A stretch of DNA of 40,186 nt from Chitinophagaceae bacterium (GCA_016720825.1 JADKJV010000023.1:1-40186), one strand, 5' to 3'; shown: positions 27,301-36,411, numbered from the stretch's first letter. The notes: generated from the sequence alone by a model not told the origin. Made by a program: numbers and translations.

Positions 27301-29508
27301 TCAGGGCCCGGCACCTATACAGTCAGTTTATATGTAAGGAATTTAAACAGCTGCTTCAGCCTTGTATATACAGAAACCATCACGATACACCCGAAACCGG
27401 AGGCCGGATTTATATTACCTGATGTTTGCCTGAATGATACGTACGCACAGTTCACAGATACCAGTCTGGTAACTGCACCGGATGTAATCTCAGGCTGGAA
27501 CTGGAATTTCGGAGATCCTGTCAGCGGCGTAAACAATGTTTCTGTATTACAAAATCCGCAGCACAGTTATACCGCCACCGGCAGTTATCCCGTGCATCTG
27601 GATATTGTAACGAATGCAGGTTGCCGCGATACAGTCAATACACCCTTATATGTAAATGGCAGTTTCCCCGTTTCTGATTTTATTGTCAATACACCGGCCA
27701 CTTTATGCGCCAATGATTCAGTCTCGATTACCGACGCAGCCACGGTATTCCCGGGTAATATCACAAAAATTGAAATTTACTGGGATGATGCCGGCCAGCC
27801 AACGGTGTTTGATACAGATGATTTTCCCGCACCCGGACGCGTATACCGTCATTTGTACCCGAATTTCCAGGCACCGCTTACCAGAACTTTCAACATCCGT
27901 TACCGGGCATACTCCGGCGGCGTATGTATGAATGAAAAAATAAGGACCATTACTGTCAATGCAGCACCCAAAGTACAGTTCAATACCATTCCGGATATAT
28001 GCCTCGATGCAGCGCCTGTACAACTCACACAGGCATCTGAAATCGGTGCCGTACCCGGTACAGGTGTTTACAGCGGACCAGGCGTGAATGCAGCCGGTTT
28101 ATTCAATCCGGCAACAGCAGGAGCGGGGACGCATACTATCATGTATACGTTTACCAGTACGGCAGGTGGTTGTGCAGACAGTCTTTCACAAACAATCCAT
28201 GTATATGCCGCAGCTGTTCCCGATTTTACCATCGGATCGCCGCGTTGTGAAACCAAAGCCATCACATTCACCCAATCATCCGCCAGCAGTGAAGGAACAC
28301 TTACAAACTGGATATGGGATTTTGGTGACGGGACGTTGCCCGTGAACAGCGTAAATGGAAATCCTGTTTTACATACTTATGCTGCATGGGGGCCATATAC
28401 GGTGAAACTTCATGTAAGAACCAGCAATGGTTGTTTCAGTCCTGATAAACTCATACCCATTACAGTTCACCCGCAGCCGCATCCCGATTTCAGGATACCA
28501 GCCAGTGCCTGCCTGCCCAATGCGAATGTGAGTTTTACAGATTTGTCAACCATAGCAGACGGAACCGCATCTGCCTTTACTTATTTCTGGGATTTCGGTG
28601 ATCCGGCCAGCGGTGTGGTGAATAATTCCACCGCCATGAATCCTTCCCATACCTATACATCTTCTGTTCCCTGGAATGTAAATCTCCAGGTAACCAGTGG
28701 TGATGGATGTGTGGATGATACGACGATTATTTTGAACACCATTCACGACCAGCCGGTCGCCGCATTTGGCAGCGACCGCCCAACAGTTTGCGTAGGGGAG
28801 GCCTTCCGGTTTACAGACCAGACAAACCAGCTTGGTGGCAATGCCACACAATGGAACTGGGATTTAGGTGATGGAAATACCCGGACAGTATCTGCATTTA
28901 ATTATACTTATGCGAATCCCGGTACGTATACTGTCAGCCTGTTCACGTTTAACAACTTCGGCTGCCGCAGTAATACAAAAACATCCGAGGTAACTGTATA
29001 TCCATACCCGGTTGTGGATGCGGGCCCCGACAGGCTTGTACTTGAAGGCGGCCAAACTGTTCTTTTAGCTACAGCAACAGGCAACCAGCTCACTTACCTC
29101 TGGACACCCAACCTGCATTTCCTGGGTAATAACCAGATACTGCAGCCTACCGTGCAGGGAGTGGATGATATCCGTTATCTGTTAACAGTTACAGCACAGG
29201 GCAACTGTAAGGATACTTCTTCTGTATTTGTCAAAGTGCTCAAGTTCCCGGCTGTGCCGAATATATTCAGTCCGAATGGTGACGGCATCCATGATACCTG
29301 GCTGATTGAATACCTCGATACTTATCCCGGTTCAACCGTTGATATTTACAACCGGTACGGGCAGCATATTTATCATTCAAATGGTTACTCCAAACCATGG
29401 GATGGTACCATAAACGGGCAGGCGGTGCCTGTGGGTACTTATTATTACATCATTGATCCGAAGAATGGGAGGAAGAAGATGGCGGGGTATGTGGATGTGA
29501 TACGGTGA
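24316..29508 (+). CDS. Giant PKD-repeat surface protein with type B T9SS (gliding-associated) C-terminal domain
   Basis: A 1730-residue secreted protein. ATG at 24316 opens a signal peptide (MRKGLILLIIALAGSMYYAAA, then QDYSNKGKDFW). Residues of about 25-390 resemble the IgGFc-binding N-terminal domain (KGKDFWVIYTGHIDATTSRM). Six PKD domains are marked by W(D/N)(F/L)GD at about 603, 973, 1063, 1334, 1425 and 1515. Between the first and second are three tandem Ig-like repeats of about 100 residues, each starting LPT(A/G) with an FTG..G..P(F/Y)T core. The last 85 residues (PNIFSPNGDG, VDIYNRYGQHIYHS, W(D)GTINGQAVPVGTYYY) are the CHU_C/TIGR04131 domain that directs secretion by the type IX system. 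It is a likely cell-surface adhesin or binding protein. The ligand is unknown. Confidence 0.9.
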   Translation: MRKGLILLIIALAGSMYYAAAQDYSNKGKDFWVIYTGHIDATTSRMALYITSDQNATGTLSVNGSSLPFTVTANQVTTLRLTNASTPNNSLAYNSQSAGIGTNKGIHIVTDVPVVVYSHILNSARSGATMVLPTNVLGREYYVSSYAAVGGSNSRSEFAIVATEDNTLVEIKPTLADVGNTHTANTPFQVTLNKGDVYQYQSNNSTDLTGSYIKSIASASAPCKPIAVYAGSTWTAMGCASASSGDNLYQEMFPLGSWGQTYVTAPFALRSYDIFRIMVKDPLTVVQVNGVTLNPATLVNNAYYEINTIGNNTPRIITTNIPVCVVQYMVTQNCDNINADPEMVILNPIEQTLNDITVLSARNDLTPPNTNITRHFINVIIKTAGLGSLTIDGAPPVAAPIAIPSTPYSYIKEEVTASTLTNPSHRIYADSGFVAIAYGYGNVESYGYNAGTNVRDLFQFITVQNPYATVPFPAACKSTPFYFSIVFPYQPTSITWDFNGLFPGVTLASPVYDSTWVVNGKQLYRYKLTTPYTINTTGSYPIKVTAQNPTPDGCGTAQEINYTLQVFNQPVADFTFNNACFPDPVQFMDNSITEGRPVISRYWDFGDITNSGANNPLHTYPSPGVYNVSYSLITDVGCLSDTTSREVTVSPLPTGGISGSTTVCLNSNPLPRIMFTGVVGTAPFTFTYTLNGGAPQTITSSAIFNSVYLDVPTNVAGTFTYVLTNVQDSSPGACSQPQSGTATVIVQDLPTATISGNITVCKLAPLPVVTFTGGGGLAPYTFTYNINGGPDQVVSSTVGNQATIQIPTNTPGAFTVNLISVVESSFTHCLNTNVASSVLVTVKSLPTATLSSGAVLCQNDPQPTLTFTGSGGVPPYTINYTLNGTPQTITTTGSQASITIPTNVTGLFSYVLSTVTESSPETCTGLPGAAAYFTIRELPVAQFSHSTLLCDGTTIQFTDASIPNALGLSAWHWNFGDPASGDDSISTLQNPVHLFSGPGTYTVSLYVRNLNSCFSLVYTETITIHPKPEAGFILPDVCLNDTYAQFTDTSLVTAPDVISGWNWNFGDPVSGVNNVSVLQNPQHSYTATGSYPVHLDIVTNAGCRDTVNTPLYVNGSFPVSDFIVNTPATLCANDSVSITDAATVFPGNITKIEIYWDDAGQPTVFDTDDFPAPGRVYRHLYPNFQAPLTRTFNIRYRAYSGGVCMNEKIRTITVNAAPKVQFNTIPDICLDAAPVQLTQASEIGAVPGTGVYSGPGVNAAGLFNPATAGAGTHTIMYTFTSTAGGCADSLSQTIHVYAAAVPDFTIGSPRCETKAITFTQSSASSEGTLTNWIWDFGDGTLPVNSVNGNPVLHTYAAWGPYTVKLHVRTSNGCFSPDKLIPITVHPQPHPDFRIPASACLPNANVSFTDLSTIADGTASAFTYFWDFGDPASGVVNNSTAMNPSHTYTSSVPWNVNLQVTSGDGCVDDTTIILNTIHDQPVAAFGSDRPTVCVGEAFRFTDQTNQLGGNATQWNWDLGDGNTRTVSAFNYTYANPGTYTVSLFTFNNFGCRSNTKTSEVTVYPYPVVDAGPDRLVLEGGQTVLLATATGNQLTYLWTPNLHFLGNNQILQPTVQGVDDIRYLLTVTAQGNCKDTSSVFVKVLKFPAVPNIFSPNGDGIHDTWLIEYLDTYPGSTVDIYNRYGQHIYHSNGYSKPWDGTINGQAVPVGTYYYIIDPKNGRKKMAGYVDVIR

Positions 29509-29531
29509 TATTTTTTTTAACCACTTTTTTT

Positions 29532-29616
29532 ACCACAAGGTGCACAAAGGAATACACAAAGTGCACAAAGATTGAGACCTTGTGGCCTTTGTGTATTTCT
29601 TGGTGCACTTTGTGGT
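29532..29616. repeat. CACAAAG-type inverted repeat, copy 6
   Basis: Left arm: ACCACAAGG TGCACAAAG, then ATACACAAAG TGCACAAAG. Right arm: CCTTGTGGCC TTTGTGTATT TCTTGGTGCA CTTTGTGGT. It has no GC module and lies between the giant PKD gene and the convergent tRNA terminator. Confidence 0.92.
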
Positions 29617-29621
29617 AAAAT

Positions 29622-29645
29622 AAAAAAAAGGGCCGAAGGCCCTTT
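29622..29645 (-). terminator. Rho-independent terminator of tRNA-Arg
   Basis: On the minus strand AAAGGGCC TTC GGCCCTTT is a perfect 8-bp hairpin followed by a run of T. It begins 5 bases after the tRNA 3' end. Confidence 0.88.
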
Positions 29646-29650
29646 AAATG

Positions 29651-29724
29651 TGATCCGGATTGGACTCAAACCAATGACCTGCTGCTTAGAAGGCAGCTGC
29701 TCTATTCAGCTGAGCTACCGGACC
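29651..29724 (-). tRNA. tRNA-Arg (anticodon TCT)
   Basis: The 74-base minus-strand sequence folds as a complete cloverleaf. The acceptor strands GGTCCGG and CCGGATC pair (one G-T), the D arm is GCTC...GAGC, and the anticodon stem GCTGC/GCAGC encloses CTTCTAA, which puts TCT at 34-36 (Arg, AGA codons). The T arm is ATTGG/CCAAT. The discriminator is A and the CCA is not encoded. A terminator follows directly, and a tRNA-like copy lies just upstream. Confidence 0.95.
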
Positions 29725-29748
29725 AAATATTTTATTTTTCTTTATGTT

Positions 29749-29806
29749 TCAACCTATGACCTTCCCGCCTTATGCGGGATGCTCTATTCAGCTGAGCTAC
29801 CGGACC
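29749..29806 (-). pseudogene. tRNA-like pseudogene sharing the 5' third of tRNA-Arg
   Basis: 29 bases, 29780-29808, are identical to 29698-29726 of the tRNA-Arg region and cover the 5' acceptor strand, the whole D arm and two flanking bases. The anticodon arm is replaced by another perfect hairpin (TCCCGC/GCGGGA around ATAAG) with no proper T33. GGTC and one strand of a T stem follow, and then the similarity ends; there is no 3' acceptor strand. It therefore cannot be a normal tRNA. It lies directly downstream of a TATATTTG promoter box and upstream of the real tRNA. Confidence 0.8.
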
Positions 29807-29817
29807 AATAGAGCCGG

Positions 29818-29825
29818 CAAATATA
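29818..29825 (-). promoter_or_regulatory. -7 box for the tRNA-Arg locus
   Basis: TATATTTG matches TAnnTTTG exactly on the minus strand. Transcription would start just before the tRNA-like pseudogene at 29806, so that copy probably lies in the same transcript as tRNA-Arg. Confidence 0.5.
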
Positions 29826-29855
29826 GACAAAATAAGGCGTTTTGAGAAGGAAAAT

Positions 29856-30368
29856 TTACATCCCCGGGAACCGGAAACCCTCCAGGAACACATTGATTTT
29901 TTGCTCCGGTAATTCTTTCAGGCTGTACACATACACAAAGCCGATGAACTTGCCATCTGTCCATGATTTGTACTTCCAGTTATTCTTTTCATTGTCTTCC
30001 CAGTAATCCATCACACCGCGGTTGGTTTCTTTGCCCATCAGGTGATGACCGTGACCGGCACCGGCGGATTTAGTGATGTTAAAACTGGCTTTGAGGTATT
30101 CAATGTACTGCAGCATCAGGTCTTCGGCTGCATTGAGATCATTTACATCCTGTAATAATTTCACACAGATCACACCATAACTGATACTATCCTTACGGCA
30201 CTCTGCAGTGTACACTTTGGAAGAGTCTTCGCTGTAATCGAGATCAAACTTCATATCACAGTAACCATATATGAAACAACCGGAATTACCAACCGGGTAT
30301 TTTTTTAATAACTGGGCATTGCTTTGGAAAGCCAGCAGCAGCAGGAACAGCGGCAGTATTTTCTTCAT
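29856..30368 (-). CDS. Small secreted protein of unknown function
   Basis: 170 residues from ATG at 30368, which opens a clear signal peptide (MKKILPLFLLLLAFQSNAQ, cleavage about 18/19). The open frame upstream of this ATG has no signal-like features. The mature part has three Cys residues (GCFIYGYCDMKFDLDYSE, ECRKDS, VICVK), a helical segment (DLNAAEDLMLQYIEYLKASF) and an aromatic C-terminal half (MDYWEDNEKNNWKYKSWTDG, FIGFVYVYSL). I do not recognise the family. A TATCTTTA sequence (30380-30387, minus) resembles a -7 box. It lies between the tRNA and a giant gene transcribed the other way. Confidence 0.75.
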   Translation of the reverse strand: MKKILPLFLLLLAFQSNAQLLKKYPVGNSGCFIYGYCDMKFDLDYSEDSSKVYTAECRKDSISYGVICVKLLQDVNDLNAAEDLMLQYIEYLKASFNITKSAGAGHGHHLMGKETNRGVMDYWEDNEKNNWKYKSWTDGKFIGFVYVYSLKELPEQKINVFLEGFRFPGM

Positions 30369-30697
30369 GGGAGATTTTTGTAAAGATATATAATGAGCGG
30401 AAATGGTTGCATTTAGTGTTGTCCGGCCTTTACACAAAATGCAAACAAGCGGATTATATTTTTTAATAGATGCAACCCCCAAAAAAACCATTTATGGATA
30501 CACGGAAACAGGTATTATGCTGATACTGGTTTTGTCTTTGCTTGTAGAATTATTTCAAACAAAGGGTTTCCACTTATCGCAACAAAGTGCTTCTGATTAT
30601 TCCAGCCTGTCAAAAATTAACACATTGAGTAATATCATTTTATCGGATAGCAGGGTGAAAGTAGTTTCGCAAACAGAATCCTTTTAAAAACCTCTCT
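30369..30697. other. Gene-free divergent intergenic region
   Basis: 329 bases between two divergent genes. I see a possible -7 box for each side (TATCTTTA on minus at 30380-30387, TAGTTTCG on plus at 30662-30669), both imperfect. A 94-codon open frame on the plus strand (30403-30687) has no convincing start or protein-like composition and ends 11 bases before the giant gene. It holds none of the repeat arrays found elsewhere. Confidence 0.5.
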
Positions 30698-33600
30698 ATG
30701 TCCACCATTATCCAAACTATCCGCCAATTTTTGGTTATCAGTTGCTGTATGCTGTTCTCTGTAACACAATCAGCTGCTCAAACCGAAACCATTTCCACCG
30801 GATCATTTATTATCAACATGGGTGCCACCACACCCAACACCATTGCCAATGGTATCAAACCCTATGGACTGGTATATGACCTGGTCAGGAATTACAGTGT
30901 ACCCGTCAGATGGGTAATCAGTCAAACTAAAATCAAAGACGGCCCCGATTTCACCTACAACGGCGTCCAGTACAAAGGGGGAACTTTTATCATTCCCGCT
31001 GAGTACAGGACCACTGCAGTGAACAGCCGCATTACTTACTGGACCGGCATCGGTGTAGTGGGTGCCACTACGAATAGTCCGCTTACAGTGGATGTTACCT
31101 ATATTATTAAAGCACCGCCACGCTGGACACTCGATGTACAGAACGGCGCCATTGCAGAAGGCTACCTGATCAATGCAGGTATTACCAATGCTGCATTCCC
31201 CGGTGCGTATAACTGGAAATCGCCACAAACCCTGGGCAGCTGCGACGACTTTTTTGTAATGCCGCACGCTGAACCCACCTGGGCCACACACAGCAACCTG
31301 CTGGCCTGGAACCGTGATTACTTCGGAAGTATCTGGTCTGCCTGCCATGCCGTAAGTGCATTGGAGAATATGGTGAACCCCGGCAATACCACCCAGCAAA
31401 CGAATTTCCTGACCGTGAAAGATGCTTCTTTTACCACACCGCTGGTAAGCAGTGTATATGCCAACAGCAACAGTTTATTATTATGGACTGCACACAGCGA
31501 TGCTACCGCGCCTTTCACAACCCGTTTACCGAATGATCCGGTGGCACAATTCCTCGGACTGCCAGATGCAGCCTTGCTCAATGGTTCTGAAAAAATTTAT
31601 ATACCCAGACAAACAGGCGGTGTTGCCCGCTGGAATCCCGGTGTGAAGATGATCACGTATGATCCTTCACAAACCAATGTGAGTTCACCCGCCGGTGACC
31701 TTAGTAACGTGGCTGCCCTGATTGTATACGGACGTGCATTTGATGATCCTTCAAGGGGATACGTGATGTATGAAGCCGGTCACTCCATGAATAAAGGCTC
31801 TGCCGGAGACGTTGCCGGTCAGCGTGCATTTTTCAATTTCAGTTTCTTCCAGGTTACACCCAAAGCACCCATCTTATCCGGTACAGGCCCTGCGGCCGGT
31901 GTACAGGTAAGTAACGGCGATGTGCTTACTTATACAATTAGCGCCAGTTCACCTATGCCTGGTATTACATTTACTTATTTGTGGACGGCCTCCTGCGCGG
32001 GTACATTTTCAAACCCCACCGGAACCAGTACAACATTTACACCGGCCGGTACAGCCGGAGTGGCTGTTGTTACCTGTACGGTGACTGATAACTGCGGTAG
32101 GAACAGTTTCCAGTCATACCCCGTTACCATCCTGCCGCCACCAGTATCACCCACAGTGGCCAATGACAATGCCAATATTTCCGGTTCATGTCCTCCCGGC
32201 ACACCCGTAAGTATTGATGTAATGGCGAATGATATCCCGAATACATCTACTATCACTTTTACCAGCCTGAACCAGGGTGCTGCCAGTCCTGCCAATGCAG
32301 GTGTATGGTCAGCCACCGGTGCCGGTGTGGTTACTTTCGTACCAGATGCGAATTTTAACGGAACTGCTACTATAACTTATACTGTAACAAATACACAGGG
32401 TTTAACCAGCAATGCTACAATCAATGTAACTGTTGGTGATATTGATGCAAATGGCTGTACACCTAATTCAATATATGGACCGGCAGATGTAAGTAATATA
32501 ACACTGGCGGGATATATTTCAAGCACGGGAGTAACTACCGCCCAGTTGAATGGTACACAGCTTGATGACAATGAAAACACATTCAGTTCAACCGGAACAT
32601 CAGGAGACTATTTAGATTTTGGCACGGCTGTATCAAACAACCTTATCCTGGCAGTGGGTTCTGCATCCCCCTTGCGGGCGAAAGACTCCCTGCATATTTC
32701 ATGGAAGAAAAACCAGAACACATCCACTGGTACATTTTCTGTACAGATTGGTACATCTGCTGTGGGTCCATGGACCAATACACAGGTTTTCAGCAGCAAT
32801 TCGAACCCTTCTGTAACTGTACTATCGAAATACGCAATCCCGTCAGGTGTAACCGGAATTACCCATATAAAGATTAGTGCTGGCAATGTAACGAGTTCCA
32901 CTGCTTCGGCTACACAGGTTTATATTGATGCAGTTGAGTATGAATACCTGAGTTGTATCCCAAAAAACCCTTCATCTATCAATGACATTGTAACTGTGCT
33001 CGAAGACCAGCCTGCTGTTATAAATGTGTTGAATAATGATGCAGATCCACAGGGATTGGCATTAACAATCAGGCATATAACTTCACCACCTGTAAAAGGT
33101 GTAGTAAGTATCAATGCTGACGGGACTATAACCTATGTTTCTAATACAGATATTTCAGGTGTTGATAATTTCAGCTATGATGTGATAAATACTGAAGGCT
33201 ATCTGGACACTGCAAATGTACAGGTTACAATAAACGACGACGGATGTTCAGCGGGTCAGTATAAAGCTGCATTATCCGGTGGTGCTACTACAAAAGTTTT
33301 CCAATATCAGTTTGCAGGTACAAATGCAGCATCCGGGAACAGTACAGCAGCCAAATTCAGGGATTCTTATATCCGCTCCGGCTCAACGAACAATTATGGT
33401 TCGAATTCTACATTTTACTGTGGCATCAGGAGCAGTGCCACCAGGAGGCCTGTTTACTTTTTTGATCTTACCGAAATCCCTTCCACAGCAGTAGTTCAAA
33501 GTGCATTATTTTCAACCACAACCAGTGCTACTGCTACAAATACAAAAACAATCAGTGTTCATGCACTTACCAGGGCATTCAATGAAACCCAAACCACATG

Positions 33601-36403
33601 GACATTGGCGCAAACAGGCACCAACTGGACTACTGCCGGTGGTGATTTCAATGGTACTGCCGCATCAACCATGTCAGTTGGTACAACATCAGGTTTAACG
33701 GTTTCCTGGGATATTTCATCCCTGGCTCAATCATGGGTAACCAGTTCAGGCACAAATTATGGGATTCTTCAAAAACCCACGGATGAAGCACTTACCACAT
33801 ATCATACTTTTGCAGCACGGGAGTACACAACGAATACTGCGTATCGTCCCAAACTGACTGTGACTTACCTGGAACCAGTAGCCTGTGCAGCTATTCCAAA
33901 CCGTGCTCCGCTGGCTAATCCTGATTTCGCTGCAACCGAAAGCGGTGTAGCCGTTATGATCAGTCCGCTTGCCAATGACGCAGATGTGGATGCCGCCAAT
34001 ACTAAAACAATTACCGGGGTTATTCAAGGCGCCAATGGAAACGCCACTTTTACCGGAACAACAGTAACCTATACGCCTAACACAACGGGCGGGGTTCCGC
34101 GTACTGACCGGATTTCTTATATCATTTCAGACAATGGAACAGGTACATTAAAGGATACGGCGTATATCTATATCAATGTAGATAATGCACAACCGAATGT
34201 GGTAAAAGACCTGGCCACCACTAATTCAGGAACGATGGTTTCTGTTACAGTGAAAACAAATGACACAGATCCTGAAAACACAACATTAGGCGCCCCTGTA
34301 ATTACAGAAAATCCTAGAAACGGATCAGCTGTTGTTTCAGGAAATAATATACAGTATACTCCCGGTGCAGGTTTTACCGGTACCGACACACTGGTTTACC
34401 AGCTTTGTGAATCTGCAGCCAGTTCCTGTTCTTCCACACCACTTTGCGATACAGCCCTGCTGGTTATAACTGTAACCAACCAGTCGCCCACAGCAGGGGC
34501 AGACAGCAAAACCGGTTTGCCCTGCCAGGACCTGCGGATAGATTTAGCAGCGAACGACAGTGATCCGGAAAGTGGTGTATTGACTGTTACCAATATCAGC
34601 GCCCTCAGCAATCCCGCTGCAGGAACCCTGGTGAATAATAATGATGGTACAGTTACTTTCACACCAGCTATGGGATACACCGGTACAGTAACATTTACCT
34701 ATAAGATGACGGATGATGGCAACAGCCCGCTCAGTTCTTCCAATGCAACGGTGAGCATTACGATTGCCAACGCAGCCAATTCGGCTCCTGTGGCTGTTGA
34801 CGATGCGGCCGATGCTTCCAACCAGGATGAAACGGTTTATTACAGTGTATTGGATAATGATTCAGATCCCGATGGTAATACATTGGATATCCCGACCATC
34901 ACTGTACAACCTTTACATGGTACAGCGACTGTACTGCCAAACGGCCTGATACAGTATGTGCCTGATGCGGGATATTTTGGCAAAGACACACTGACTTACC
35001 AGGTTTGTGATTATGTATTGAATCCTGCCACTTGCGCAGGCGGATCAGGACTTTGCGCTACCGCAAAACTCTCTTTCAACGTGCATTCAACCGGCATTAC
35101 TATCAGTGGTAATATCTGGAACGATAAGAATGGGGATATTTCAGAGAATGGTCTTGAATCAAATCCTTCCGGCACTACCTTATACATTACCCTGGCTGAC
35201 CAGTCAGGCAATGTAATCCAGTCTGTACCGATAGGAGGGGATGGCAGTTACAGTTTCACACAAATCACACCCGGTAATACCTATACGCTCGTTCTTTCCA
35301 CCACACAGGGTACAAACGGACAACCTGCACCTGCAGCTACATTGCCTGCCGGTTGGGTGAATACCGGTACCAGTCTGCTTGGTGGCACATTCAGCAGTAC
35401 ACCCGGTGTAATCGGGCCACTGGTGTTTGGTTACAGTGATGCACTTGATTTTAAATTCGGTATTGAGCAGTTGCCTTCTACAGATGGAAAGACAGCTAAT
35501 ATCACACAACCTGCGGTGAACACGTACCTGACATTGAATGGCGGCGCCAACCTGCCTGTATTTACCGGTACTGACCCGGAAGACTGCAACAGTGGTTGTG
35601 ATCTTTCTGCAAAATCAGTTTATTTCACTACTGTTCCTGCAAATGCACAATTGTATTATAATGGCGCACTCGTCAGTGCCGGACAGCAGATTGATAATTT
35701 CGATCCAGATTTACTCCAGTTGAAAATTATCAATGCTACACTCGGTACAACCGGTATCAGCTTCCAGTATGCGTATGTGGATGCTGCAGGCTTTAAGGAT
35801 CCTACACCGGCTACCTATAGTGTAACCTGGCTGAACCCATTGCCTGTTACAGGATTATTCCTCACTGGTTCTTTGCAGAATGATATGAGCAAACTGGTCT
35901 GGAAAACAGAAACGGAAACCAATACCATCCGTTTTGAAGTGGAACGCAGCACAGATAATATCCGTTTCAGTGCCGTTGGCCAGTTGCCCGCCGCCGGAAA
36001 CAGTATTACCAGCCGCAGCTATACTTATTCAGATGATATTTCAACCCTGTACCAGTATCCCGCCGTGTATTACCGCATCCGCCAGCTGGATGTAAACGGA
36101 CACAGCACCGTCAGTAACATCATCGTAGTGAAACCTGGTATCAAAACCGGTATCAACGTATGGCCTAATCCGTTTGATGGGAATATCAGCGTCAGCATCC
36201 AGTCAAATGATGCCTACGAAGGAAAAATAAAAATTGCAGCCCTCAACGGGCAACTCCTGCGTACCTATACACAAACCCTGAAGAAAGGAACTACACAGTT
36301 CAATTTAGTGAACCTGGGTAACCTGCCGGCTGGGGTGTATATACTGCGGGTGGAAGATGAAAGCGGAACGATACGGGGATTTGAGAGGGTAGTGAGGAAA
36401 TAA
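30698..36403 (+). CDS. Giant cadherin-like/Ig-like repeat protein with DNRLRE domain and type A T9SS sorting signal
   Basis: A 1901-residue secreted protein with a signal peptide to about residue 27 (FSVTQSAA|Q). Residues of about 30-390 form an N-terminal domain I do not recognise (GTFIIPAEYRTT, MITYDPSQTNVSSPAGDLSN). Cadherin-like bacterial repeats follow, marked by (A/N)ND(S/A/T)DP-type motifs at about 509, 777, 1091, 1186, 1284 and 1384. A DNRLRE-type domain lies at about 865-1062 (KFRDSYIRSGSTNNYGS, DISSLAQSWV, FAAREY). An SdrD-B-like segment is at about 1469 (GNIWNDKNGDISENG), a fibronectin-like pre-sorting segment at about 1740-1810 (TNTIRFEVERS, YYRIRQLD), and the type A sorting domain at about 1819-1901 (VWPNPFDGNISV, GQLLRTY, GVYILRV). 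It is a probable surface adhesin exported by T9SS. Confidence 0.9.
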   Translation: MSTIIQTIRQFLVISCCMLFSVTQSAAQTETISTGSFIINMGATTPNTIANGIKPYGLVYDLVRNYSVPVRWVISQTKIKDGPDFTYNGVQYKGGTFIIPAEYRTTAVNSRITYWTGIGVVGATTNSPLTVDVTYIIKAPPRWTLDVQNGAIAEGYLINAGITNAAFPGAYNWKSPQTLGSCDDFFVMPHAEPTWATHSNLLAWNRDYFGSIWSACHAVSALENMVNPGNTTQQTNFLTVKDASFTTPLVSSVYANSNSLLLWTAHSDATAPFTTRLPNDPVAQFLGLPDAALLNGSEKIYIPRQTGGVARWNPGVKMITYDPSQTNVSSPAGDLSNVAALIVYGRAFDDPSRGYVMYEAGHSMNKGSAGDVAGQRAFFNFSFFQVTPKAPILSGTGPAAGVQVSNGDVLTYTISASSPMPGITFTYLWTASCAGTFSNPTGTSTTFTPAGTAGVAVVTCTVTDNCGRNSFQSYPVTILPPPVSPTVANDNANISGSCPPGTPVSIDVMANDIPNTSTITFTSLNQGAASPANAGVWSATGAGVVTFVPDANFNGTATITYTVTNTQGLTSNATINVTVGDIDANGCTPNSIYGPADVSNITLAGYISSTGVTTAQLNGTQLDDNENTFSSTGTSGDYLDFGTAVSNNLILAVGSASPLRAKDSLHISWKKNQNTSTGTFSVQIGTSAVGPWTNTQVFSSNSNPSVTVLSKYAIPSGVTGITHIKISAGNVTSSTASATQVYIDAVEYEYLSCIPKNPSSINDIVTVLEDQPAVINVLNNDADPQGLALTIRHITSPPVKGVVSINADGTITYVSNTDISGVDNFSYDVINTEGYLDTANVQVTINDDGCSAGQYKAALSGGATTKVFQYQFAGTNAASGNSTAAKFRDSYIRSGSTNNYGSNSTFYCGIRSSATRRPVYFFDLTEIPSTAVVQSALFSTTTSATATNTKTISVHALTRAFNETQTTWTLAQTGTNWTTAGGDFNGTAASTMSVGTTSGLTVSWDISSLAQSWVTSSGTNYGILQKPTDEALTTYHTFAAREYTTNTAYRPKLTVTYLEPVACAAIPNRAPLANPDFAATESGVAVMISPLANDADVDAANTKTITGVIQGANGNATFTGTTVTYTPNTTGGVPRTDRISYIISDNGTGTLKDTAYIYINVDNAQPNVVKDLATTNSGTMVSVTVKTNDTDPENTTLGAPVITENPRNGSAVVSGNNIQYTPGAGFTGTDTLVYQLCESAASSCSSTPLCDTALLVITVTNQSPTAGADSKTGLPCQDLRIDLAANDSDPESGVLTVTNISALSNPAAGTLVNNNDGTVTFTPAMGYTGTVTFTYKMTDDGNSPLSSSNATVSITIANAANSAPVAVDDAADASNQDETVYYSVLDNDSDPDGNTLDIPTITVQPLHGTATVLPNGLIQYVPDAGYFGKDTLTYQVCDYVLNPATCAGGSGLCATAKLSFNVHSTGITISGNIWNDKNGDISENGLESNPSGTTLYITLADQSGNVIQSVPIGGDGSYSFTQITPGNTYTLVLSTTQGTNGQPAPAATLPAGWVNTGTSLLGGTFSSTPGVIGPLVFGYSDALDFKFGIEQLPSTDGKTANITQPAVNTYLTLNGGANLPVFTGTDPEDCNSGCDLSAKSVYFTTVPANAQLYYNGALVSAGQQIDNFDPDLLQLKIINATLGTTGISFQYAYVDAAGFKDPTPATYSVTWLNPLPVTGLFLTGSLQNDMSKLVWKTETETNTIRFEVERSTDNIRFSAVGQLPAAGNSITSRSYTYSDDISTLYQYPAVYYRIRQLDVNGHSTVSNIIVVKPGIKTGINVWPNPFDGNISVSIQSNDAYEGKIKIAALNGQLLRTYTQTLKKGTTQFNLVNLGNLPAGVYILRVEDESGTIRGFERVVRK

Positions 36404-36411
36404 ATACATTT

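Noticed and set aside
29572..29811. Open frame across tRNA-Arg
   Set aside because: It overlaps the tRNA, its terminator and a repeat; clearly accidental.
30403..30687. 94-codon open frame upstream of the second giant gene
   Set aside because: No recognisable domain, weak start, composition unlike neighbouring genes, and it occupies the likely promoter region.
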